Part shown: positions 49,001-61,000 of the stretch, piece after piece
How the letters are laid out: the number at the start of each line of letters is the position of its first letter
How positions within the stretch are numbered: position 1 is the first letter of the stretch
Assembly: GCA_023055355.1 (NCBI GenBank)
Contig: JALJCS010000004.1
Coordinates: 14,290,001-14,354,000, forward strand
DNA length: 64,000 nt
Reading direction: 5' to 3'
Origin: Agelaius tricolor
Lineage: Eukaryota; Chordata; Aves; Passeriformes; Icteridae
Program-made: the position numbers and the translations under genes
The notes under the pieces: generated by a model
The model's database searches: none
What the model saw: only the letters and a program-made list of their open reading frames with translations
Told to the model about the DNA's origin: nothing

Positions 49001-52000
49001 ACACACCTCCTGGCAGCTCTGGAAGGTTTTGTTTCAGCAACACCAGATTTGCTCTGAAGCCTAATGATTACCAGGTGGATGCCATGGGTGCTAATGCATT
49101 TAGTAGAACTATCCATGTACTAATGACGTGATCTCTGACTGACTTTGATGCTTCTACTGTCTCCTGTCCTTAGCTGCTGTTTCCCCACTTGCTAACAACG
49201 TGTAAGTTCTACAAGGCGTGCCTGAGGGAGCTGGGCTTGTTCAGCCCGAAGAAAAGGAGGCTCCTTCCTTCTCACTCTCTACAACTGCCTGAAAGGAGGC
49301 TGTATCCAGGTGAGGGTGGCCTCTTCTCCCAAGATAGTAGCAACAGGACAAGAGGAAATGGCCTCCTGGGCTAGGAGAAGTTCAGGTTGGACATCAGGAG
49401 GAATTTCTTCATGTAAAGGGTTATTAAGCATTGGAACGGACTGCTCAGTGGGGTTGTGGAGTCACCCACCCTGGGGTGTTCAAGAAATGACTGGTCACTT
49501 AGTGCCATGGTCCAGCTCATAAGGTGGTGGCCATTCAAAGGTTGGACACAATCTCACAGGTTTTTTCCAACCTAAATGTTTCTGTGATTCTGTAATCCTT
49601 CCAGCTCTCCTCAGAAGAACTTTTTAGAACCATTACAAGCTGTCAGCAGCAAAACTTACAGCACAGTAAAACCTGGCTATGCAGAACACACTAACTAAAA
49701 CACCAAAATAAATAACCAGAGAAAGGGCTATTCAATTTCAGACTTAATTTATGAATATTACACAGTTTTCTCTCATTACATTGGAGAACTTCCACCACAC
49801 TCTCACAGAATCCAGGGCAGTGAAGGGAGGATGCAGGCTTCAACACACTCTGGAATGCATATGACTTTGGCTGTGGCAAAAACGAAAATACTAAGCTGTA
49901 TGCAGATAGTGATGGCAGAGTAGGACAGCATAAGAGATAACTATTTTCAATCCTGTTTTGAACTCAAGGGGACTATTTTAAGCTTTACAGAAAAGGAGGA
50001 GTGAGGAAGTGCAATAAATATGTTGAAGCTTGATAGTCATGAAGCCTAAAGACAATGAAAACATGATTTGACATACAGCATTCCACATATTTTCTCTGTG
50101 TGTATGTGCCTGGATAGTGGAAAATGCTTAATTTATATCATATCACATGAATGGCATATGCAGATACATCTTTCTTGGAAATGCTCCTGTCTCAGAAGGA
50201 TACACTCTGTGGTTCATGTGGACTTTATGCTTTGAGGATAACCAGGCATCATCTTAGGACATGTAAGCAGTTAAGGTGTACAGAGATATTTGAGCAGTGC
50301 CAGGAGATATCTGAGCTACCCAAACACCTCCTGGGCTGAGAAGCAGGATTCAAGCAAGGTTTTAACTTGATTTAAAGCTCCCCTTCATGAGGCTCTGGAG
50401 ACTGAGAACAATTTGAATTCCTGAACATGGTAGAGAAAGCGAGTTTTAGAAGGAGTCTGAGTTTGTCATCTACAGGACTGAAATCCTGGCACATGTAATC
50501 TGGGAATCTGTCCCTAGAAATCTGCATTATTCCACCTTCAGTGACCAGTGTATTTGAATTTGCATGCTTTTATCTGTGCTGGTGGTCCTGTAGTAAAAGG
50601 ACACTAACTAAAAAAAGAAACTACTCTACAAAACTGAGATGAGAGAATAACGGGTAAGCTAGTGTGTACTTAAGAAGCTTTTATATTCAATGTGAATGAT
50701 GTGCAAATAAAGTACCTCTGAATTAAGATTCAGTGTCTGAAGCTAATGCCTTGGCAATTTAGTAGCAGTATTTCTTGCAAGGTGACCAACAAAATCTAAG
50801 CAATTAAGATTATTACACTGGTTGTTCTCCTAACACCATTCCAAGATTTATCCTCGTTTCTGAGTTTTCCCCTATTTAGGGAAAAGAGCATATGCAAATC
50901 ACCTCACAGATACCAGTCTGGCACCACTGCTGCATTTGGAGGGCCATGTCCTGGCATGGGACACTCATCAACTGTTTTTGAAAACAGTTAACTTTTGGTT
51001 CACAGTGATTGCTGATGTCTGGGACAAAAAAAGCATCCAGACCCCTGACGGATTCTGTGGGCTCTTTATACAGAAAATCTTACTTCAGGATCTCAACTAA
51101 ATGTTTGTTGAAATACATGGTGATGTGATTTCTAAATAGCAGTAACTGATCCGATTTTTTATTACTGTTTCAGCTGCTCCCCACTGACCACTGGCACAAG
51201 GTTATGGGTAGGAGCAGCTGTGTGTATGTGTCTGGACTCTTGCTGAGAGGAACAAATGATCTCTCTCCTCCCCCACTTTCAACACATCCATTATTGGTGG
51301 GGCTTACAACAAAAACCAACTGCCAATCAGGCCTTGAAACAGTAAATCAGGTTTATACAAACGTAGAATATTTATGATAAAGTCTTTCTGTGTTTTGGTG
51401 GGGAGATTTATAAAGGCAGCCAGTAGTTTTGGCAGCAGAAATTCTGCTGATGTTCTGTGTAATTTATAGTCCAGACCGCCTCATGCATGTTTGAGAGTCA
51501 CCCCCTGTAATTTAGAGACTCGCAGAACACATTTAAATGCCTACTTTTGCATTGAGAGCGCTTTTGTGTTCATTTTTTGGCCTTTGGTGTATAGTAACTT
51601 TTACCATCATTAATTGTGTCTCAAGTACAAACAAATTAGGCTTATACATAAAATTCACTGCTGGAAAGCAACATGATTCCAGGGTTGAAGTTTGTTGCTT
51701 TTCAACAGGGGAAACAGCTGAAATGGGTGATAGAAAAGAAAGCAAACAAAAAAAGACAAAAAATTTCAAAGTACATTTGAAGACTGAGAATCTTTCAGAT
51801 ACCTCTCTTAATTTTGCAGTGCTGATGGACATGGAGACTCACATTCATCTGGCTTGGACCAGAGCACCCTGGTCACATGTTTGTCTCTTAAGCTCACCTC
51901 TAGAGAAACCCAGATACAACCTTTTGCCCAGAGAAGCTACAGTCAACTGAGAAGGCCCTGACCAACAACCACAGATACAAAATAGAAGAGAAAAGTTTAC

Positions 52001-55000
52001 TTGGTTTTGCAGTAGGCCACCACACACATGATGCCAACTACTAGAAGAGCAATGCAAATGCCAGTTATGGTCAGCACCCGTTTCTGGTACAGTTCCTCAG
52101 CTTCTAGAAAGGGACAAAAACAGAGAAAGTCACAACATGGAGGGTGGCTAGGCAAGGAGCACACAGTCAACAGCTGTCATGCTACAAACCACTGCATAGA
52201 TTCACACAGCCACACCGAGACATAGCCACCACACTTCAGGCAGACTCATTATTGACTGCAAGAACAGGACTACACCACAAACTATTAACACAATACTGGG
52301 GATGAGAACAATTACAGAATTACAGTCAAAAGTCACTTTTTTTTTTTTTTTAAGCCAACAAGAATAATATCTAAGAAACAACTTCTTAGTTGACAAACAC
52401 AGCATTTGCTGGAAATAAAAATGAAGTGTGGTAAGGTAATAACAAGAATTTGCAAATGCCTTGGAAGTTTTGCAAAGACAGCTGGAATGAAAGCCATTTT
52501 TACAGGTCTTATGAGAAATTTATTTTCTTATATCTTTTTTGGATTGTTTTCACGTGCAATATCCCTCTGGTCCCACATCAATTTATATCTCAGCTGTCTT
52601 TACAGGAGAAATTTTAAAATGCTCTTGTACATTTGAGACATGAGCTTGGCTTGTAATTATATCACCAATGGAAATGAAGACAGCTTTTGAGCTCTGGTCA
52701 TAAAATTCAGACCCTTTCTCCAGTGCTCCTCCTAAAACACAACAATATCCACAACCAGCAGTGCCTTGTGTGAGAGAAATGCAGAGTTTCAACTTGTTTG
52801 TGATCAACAAAGGAACTCTCTATCTAGGGTGGCAGCTTACTCAGTAATGACAACTTGCTACCAATCTCATTCATCGGAGATATTCATTTTTATAAAGGTG
52901 TTAGTAGCACTGCTAATGTTTGGGCTGGAGCTACTGATGCTTTCCAGCCTTGCTCGTGCTTGGCAGAGAGCAGTGCTGAGTGCTCTGCTGGGGAAATTTT
53001 ACGTAAGGAGTTCTGAAACACAGGCGCATTCTGTGTTGACACTATACAGATGAGGATTTGTGTTCCTGCTGTTAGGACAAAAATGGATGTCTACCTTTAC
53101 TCAAGTCTTATTTTTGATTAGGCAGTTTAGGCAGAGAGAACAATAGTGATCTGCCATATTGACCACAGTCAGAATACAAGCAGGTGATTAAAAATAAATG
53201 AATGAATTAGAACTGCACAGCTTTGCACTACCTTTGGGATAAATGTCAGCATTATTCCTGGTGGAAGGGACTTACATCTGGCTGGTACAGAGGTGCACAG
53301 TGATCTCTCACACGTGCCATGTATCTCTCACGTGTCCAAATGATGTGCTGTCATAAATGACACAGCAGTTAAGGGGAAAATACTCTTTACTGAACAGGGA
53401 GTAGACTTCCCTTCTTCATGTTTTCTGAGCTTGTCTAGTTTTATTTTAAAGTTGCTGGGGTTAAGTGGCAAATACTCCATGCAACAAACCAAAAAGCAAA
53501 AATAGATCTTAATTTCTCTGATACAATGCACCACAGCATGGAACAAGTTTGTCTTACAAGCCAAACCCACTGTAAATCAAACACCAGCAAACAGGTCATG
53601 AGCACTGTCAGACAAAATTAATAGTACTAATTATTAACAAAGATGGGGGAAGAGGAAAGAAGAAGTGAGTGTGGTAAAACTAGGATGCTGCAAAAATTTA
53701 TTAAAGAAAAATAAATATCACTCCAAGAACAGAAAGTCAAAGAAGAGAAGGAAGAAATGGCTGAAACTCCAACCAAACCAAACTATGACAAAGAAAAAGA
53801 GGAAGGTGAAATATAAGGAAAGACAGGAAAAAAGGGTACAGAAGTCAACTACAGGCCTGGCACAGCATGCTTGGAACTGGAAAAAACCAGAGAGAAGAAA
53901 TGCTTGGGGACAAAAAAAAAGGTTGAAGCAGAGTGTGAAGGGATTTCTCATACAGCATAACTCCTCACCTAGGCTAGTTAGTGGCACTGGATCCCCTTCC
54001 CTTTTTTGCCCCTTCTGAAAGCGCTTATTAGTTAGCCATGGAAATGGTGTATTACAAGGATGTCACAGGAAACAGGAGAATTTAGGGGCTAATCTGAAAT
54101 GCTTTGAATTATTATTATTATTTTATTGTCATGCTGTCAGCTGTTAGCTTATGAAAGCAAAATGAATAATGATGTATCAAGCTCTTCTTTTTTTTTGAGC
54201 ACAAGGCAGAGGAAGTAGAAGATTAACAGTGGACACTCTGCTCAGTTTTTGTACTGACGGAAAAATTGCACTGACTCTGGGAAGTTTGGCGCAGGCTGAG
54301 GCAGTTGCAAATGAGCTGGGCAGCTGGCTGGTGATGGTCTGACTGAGTTTGCCTGTGGGCTGAGGCTGGTTTCATATGTGTGGGACTTTCTGGGTGCTCA
54401 CTCACTGCAGGGGATGGGGGACGATGAGAGGGAGCAGGGCTGTGGGTGCAGCCCTGAGCAATGCTCCCAGCACCAGCAATACTGCTGGGACTGTAGGTCT
54501 TGATGGGCATGGGAAACTAAATCCCTGGATCTGCTTTCATAGCCTTAGTTCCCTCCTGTGCCCTTTGAAACAAGGCCCGAAGGAAAATGCAGCTTGACAT
54601 GGTGTGCATGAATGGTGGTGCTGCCATGCCCTCCCTCAAACTCCAGGAGCAAGGTCTGCCCAGGAAAGCACTTGGGCATGTCATGCCCAGCAAACCAGCA
54701 AGCTCTCATGTAAACATGGCTGTGCTCCGGGCTGGCAGGGGACAGCCAAGGCCAAATGAGGGATGCCCAGATGTTTTGCGGGGCCAGTGAGGGTGACAGG
54801 GGATGCTGGCAGCTGGGACATGACTGGGATAGCCTGGTCAAGACTTTGCAGATGGCTTGGTGCCTCAAAGACAAGCCTTGGACTCTGTTTAAGGGCAAGA
54901 AGAGTTTTGTGAAGAACTCCTGTGGGGCACTTGGGTTACACTACATCTTGCCCCAAAACTGCCTTCTGTCTCTGACCAGTGTTTACATTTATGGAGTCAG

Positions 55001-58000
55001 TTAATGACACCCAGCTAAATTACGTATGCTGATTAAACTACCTTGAAAAAAATTTATAGCAGCCTTGCAGGAAAGTCTGTAAAGAATTTTATGTGCAGTG
55101 AGAATTTAGGAAAGATTTTACCCTGTTAAGTATTAAAAAGAATTTCAATAATTTTTTTACCCTACAGAATGCTAGGAAAATCAAATCATAATAATACTTA
55201 AGTCAAGGTATTACATAAGCAGCCTTTCAAATATTCATATTATGCAATTAATTTCACATCACTCTAATTTATACATAACTGATGATATATGAAGTCTTGA
55301 ACTAGCTCTGTTTTAAAGTTTTTCTTCTTACATATCTCTGGGGATTTTTAAAAGAATTTAATTCCAAGAGGTTGTTCTGCTAATGTAATTCCATATATAA
55401 AGCATAACATGCATGTCAGTTTTTAAAAGGATTTTAATTTAACTCCTCATATGTTAATGTAGCTGTACGTCTTCCACTCTTCCACTATAATCTAATACAT
55501 GTGAGTGGGAATTACTGCTAACTTAGGATAATAATAAAAACAAAAAGAATCTGGGTTGTGAGTGATTTTTAAAATTTGGCCTTTTAATGGGTTTTCCACA
55601 GTTCACAGCTTAAGCTAATGACATTTTGTGGGGGCATTTTTAATAAGAACATGAATGAAAACTGCCTCACCATCTGTTTTTTTATATTTTTATTTATCAA
55701 TAATTATAGGAGATTCCAAACTAAAAGTGACCTGAATTTCAAGTTAGCCTATTCATGTAATGCATTATTTGTACCTCTGAATACAAATAGCTAGTTAGAT
55801 AAGTACAGTCTATTCATGAATAAGACGTAAAGATCTATTTCTATTATATTTAAAGCTGAAGTGTGAAAACAGTACCCATTGCCAATGTTCTTGTTGAGCT
55901 TACTTTTAGAAATATTCAGTTTATTTGCTGACTTGAGGATCTGGAGTCTAGCTGTAAACTTCTACTTAAATTCCTAAATAACTTTCAGTCCACTTTGAGT
56001 TTATGGACCTGGAAAGGAACGTATATATTCATATCATTTACAGATATGTATAGGCAATTGGTTTACACATGATGTGTAACCACCAAGATGTGGGTTTAGA
56101 CATGAAACTTGACTTGAAAATCAGAGCTCAACACTGCAAATTTGCATGATTTTAAGTGGCCATAACAGTTTCTGCCTTTTAATATACTAGTTAGACATTT
56201 TGCTTAACACTTAGAGTATTTCCAAAACCTGGCAACCCAAGAAAAACTCACCAAAAGCAGAGGTCAAAACTAGTCACAACTATACAGCAGAAAAAGGAAT
56301 GTACACAATGTTATGATCACTCCAGTAATTCCTAGAAACTCCTTAAGTCTATTAATATCCTATCCATATTTTGATGACCATTTTAGTGAACTAATCTCCA
56401 CTAACACTTCGACAAGGGTTGTTGTTATAGCTGTATGATCCCTTTTAAAGCATGAAGAAATTGGTTAGGAATTGAAAGGGGGAAGTGGAGAAAAAAAAAA
56501 TTAAAAGGGGTTTATCTCTCAGGGTCTAGAATCTGCAGGCTAAAAGGAATGATTGTTCCATACCCATAAATTCAATCCCAAGATGCTCTGCCAATGCAGA
56601 AAGTTGTCAAAAAAAGAAAGAAAAAGGAAAAAGTTTCAGAAAAGAGCAATACACTGTATTTAAAAATAAATTACATATGAGAATTACAGCTATTCTGTGT
56701 CTGCACATGAAACAGGACAAAGGGCACATGGTTATGTGGGCAGTGCTCAAGTGCACCTTTCTTAGCTATGTGACCAGACCTTCTGCAAGGCTTATACACA
56801 AAAATATGTATACATGGAGCATCTGAGCAGCCACAGTCTAGGAAACGCAACAGGAACCATTAACCCTTAAAGATCTTACTGAGATGAACAGGGCTGTGGG
56901 CTGAGCATGCCATGTACAACGGCTGATTGTTTTGGGAACATGACAGCAAAGGGATGCTCTATGAAGGGCAGCATACCCCTGTAAATGGGTTGTGCATCGC
57001 TCTCTCTTCTGACCCTGCTTCTGTCCCCGCAATGTGTACCCTTGCTCTTGAAGGCTGTGACCCAGAGGGGCTGGCACTGATTACTCAGTAGTGGGAGTAT
57101 TCTGCTTTGCAAATGGACTGCAGCAGGCCTCCATCTTCTGGAAAATGAGGAGCCAACCCCCTTTCCCTGTCTTTGGACTGTGCTGTGTTGGCAGAACAAC
57201 TTGCTGACCAACTGTATGGACCCTGGGGTGCAGGGGTCCTGATCCCTTACAGTAATCACTGCCTAAATCAGCACACCCAGGCCCCAGCACCTGTGGGTCA
57301 AGAGGAACACAGGTTTCCCCCCAGCAGGTACCCTAGGAGATCCTCCCCATGGGGTCAACACCACAGCCATAGTAGCTCTTGCCTTTTTTTGTTCTTGTAT
57401 GCTGTGAAATTTACATCCAATGATAATTTTCACAGCAAATGGATTTTTTAATGTAGTTTGCACACATGGGGAATGTCAATTCTTTGTTGTCAATCAGTAA
57501 CATTTTAAGGGTTAAGTACGTTGGAATCCATCCAGGTCTCTTCCTAAAGGGCCAGTATCACATGCCTACCTGACCTCTGCTAATGATATACATTAGTTGC
57601 ATAGAAAGCTTGATTAAATCTTCAGTAAAATGAATGACATGCCCATGCATATATATTGCTGTAATTATGCTTGCTTATAGCTAAGACACCTAGTTTGAAG
57701 GTAATTTAATTTTAGGGAAGTCATTCATATCATGCAGTTTCTATTTCATATAATTCAATAGGGAGTGGGTATTTAAAATCAGAATATATTCTGTCTGGAA
57801 GGCCTAACAAGAAAACATGCTGAAGAAACATGCATTGCTTATTCAAACCTAGATGTTATGTAGCTCTGACTTATCTACAGTATTCCTAGTTACATTCCTT
57901 AGATCTGAAAAGCAGAACATCCCAACACTTCTCATTTTATAAACAGGTGATTATTTTTGATATTTTCCTACTTAGCCTGATATTTTTTCACACTTTTTAC

Positions 58001-61000
58001 ATGCAATGTGGCTTCTATTGAATATTTGCCCCTAGGTGCTCTAAGAATAAATACAAATAATTATTTTTAACAACTCTGTTCTCATTCTGGTTGTGACTGG
58101 GGGGTGATATGGCAGTCTTGTAGGAAAAATGCTTAGGAAGCAAGTTTTTTTTCACCAAAGTAATTTAAAACTACAACTTGTTGGATATATTGTAGCCTGC
58201 TGAGATGCAGGGTCTACGGAACAAGAGGATGGTGCTGGGAAATGTGGAACAGAATCCTTCAGCACTACATGCTCTGTTTATGAGTGGTGTGCCATAGCTG
58301 CTGTTGAGGGGGCTGCTGGATTCAGGTGGGTGGGTAGCCAAGGGACATGGTGCTGCCCAGGGAGGGGTGAGCACTACCTCAGGTGTTTGTAGAGGACTTG
58401 CACCTGGCAAAGAAAGGACCCATCTGGATCAACTGCAACAGCAGAGAGGTCCAGGAAGACCGAGTCCACCCCTAAAGCACCAAAGTGTCATGTTTCTTTC
58501 TGTGGGTAATGAAAAATGCTAAAAAATATAAGTTCTTCTTCATGTAATTTCAATTAAAAACAAACTCAAATCTCCTAAACTACCAAAGAGCAGAACCCCT
58601 GTCTGTTAACAATTTCTATTTAAGAGACTGGGATACAGTCTCTTTGTAACATTTAGATTCCCCTTTGGATCCAAAATCTGGTTCATTTCAAGAGTACTCA
58701 GGTTGCAAAATTGGTTTTGAACTTAATGTTTTAAGTCCTATGGCTCCTGTAAAAGTGACAATTGGTTCAAATCTCAGGAGCATGGAAAATCTGTCCTTTC
58801 ATAATTGAAGTATCCTATCAGAGCAATTTTAGCACTTTGTGAACATTAACTGAGCAGTTTATAGTGAAAACCTGTCTTTTTAAATTATGAGCAAAAGATG
58901 AACAATGGAATTTTTCAAATCCGCTTGTTCATTTACGAGTCTTAGTCTCAGAACACAGAGTGCACAACTTAGGGTGCTGAAAGGCTTTAGAAAATGAAAA
59001 TTTCAGGTGAGATTGTCTATTGCCCTCATGCAGACATGACTACTTCTGCATGGGGGTAATAGAGAAATATGTAGAAAATGAGAAATACTGAAGTAGTAGA
59101 ATAGCTAAAGGCAGACTTTTGAAGACCTGTAGTTTATATGAAAAGGCTGAAAAATCAGGCCATCACACAGTAACTGCAGTTTTGATCATCCTTCTAGAAC
59201 ATCAGAACTTTTCTCTTGCCCCCTTGAATGCCTCAGCCAGCTTCACTGTGACAATGAGGCAAGGGCCACTATAATCTAAAAAGAAAATTCCTTCCACCCC
59301 TCTTGGTACTGTCCCTCTTGCTCATCAGGGATGGCAGGGCTGAAATGGACACTGTTTAAACTGGTGCCTCATGCTGAAGGATGGCATGGACCATGTTCAG
59401 GTGATGCCCAAGAAGGGCCACAGCCTGCCCCCAGCCAGTTCTAAATTCACAATTCATATATAATTGTTAACTAGTGAAGTAAGCAAGTACATAGCCCCTT
59501 TGAGTGAGGTCCTTGGTCCATCTGGGGCATTTGAGAGGACAAGGGGTTCACCTGTGATTAAACTCTAGAGATGTTCCCTCAACCTTCTATTAATTCATGG
59601 TTTTATCACTGTTTCTTATCCCAGGGACCATTCTGCACATTGCTGCTGTAAGAGTTCTCTTGCCTGACTACATGAAAATTACCCAAAACTTTTAATGTTA
59701 ACTCATTACTTTTGCTGTCCTCCATTTGATTCCTTGACTTCAAGGGGGAAAATGTGTGAATATTCATACAGAAAATGCATGGAATTGATGTATTTTTGCC
59801 ACAATTTGTGGACTGCCTTCTGCTGTCTTACGGACCAGTGGTGGATTACGAGTCTCAAAGTCAAAGTAGTCACAGAAAAAGCCCAGGGCAGCACTAATAG
59901 CAGCTGTGACTGCTATGCTCAAGGAAAGGACACTACAGGGTCTGCCAGCCAGGCTTGTGAGATGAGTCAAGTTAGCCTTGCACTCTGTTGGGACAAGGCA
60001 TTTCCAGAATGCCCAGTGGTGCCTTGTTCTCATCTGGCAAAAGGTCCTCAGCCCAGTAGCTTCAGGGTTCTCAAATACCAACTCCAGGGGAGATTTCAGA
60101 AGAAAAATTTTCTTTAACAGCCAAATTAAGACAGTAACAGTTCATTGGTAGGTACACATGGCTTGGAATCCCACTGACTCTTTCTTTCCAAATGAAGAAA
60201 GACCCTTCTAAAAGCAAGTGAAATTAGATAGCTGTATGGTTCACACATACACTTTTGTTTCCTACTACCACTTACGCTGTTTAGCATCTCAGTTTGCTCT
60301 GTACTTTGCAAAAGCTGCATCCACAGAGCTAACTTAATCATCCACAAAATTGGGTGCAAAATATGAGCTTGGCTTAAAGTCCCAGATGTAACATTTGCCT
60401 TTAGAGAACTCTTTAAGTCCTCTGTTAAATAACATGGTCTGGTCTGCCTTGGGCATGATAATAAAAAGTCATATAAATGCTTCTTCATTGATTTTTTTTT
60501 TTTAGTTAAGTATAAATGTGCCCTCAGTGGACCCTTTCCAAAAGTGTCATTCCAAGATCTTAAGCAGTATAAGAAATCAGATGTTGCAGTGCAGATGCAG
60601 GGCAGGCAGAAGTGCCAGACTCTCATAGCCATTGGCTGGGGCTCTCAGGGTGGCCTAAGGTAGGCAGGGGTGTGCTCTCTGACTCTGCATTTCAAGGAGA
60701 GGAAGTGCTGACCAACTTAAGTACTAATAACTATGTGTAATTCTTGCAGCAAGGCAAGAACATCTATGCCTTTTCCATGGCGTCAACTTCAGAAAATCTC
60801 AACCGGTGTTTTTAAAAATCCCAACCAGGGTTAGGAAACTGAAAAAGAAAGGAAGGAAAACCTGCCTAAACATTTTTTTTTTCTCCTAGGTTGGAAAATG
60901 AATTAATAATCAACATACAATTCTTCTTTAGTTTTCAGATAAAATTCAGCAGCAAACAATGGATCTCATATTTTTACACCACCTCCTTTTAAATTATTAT

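Noticed and set aside
53665..54018. Lysine-rich 117-codon plus-strand frame
   Set aside because: It results from an A-rich intron patch; no family resemblance.
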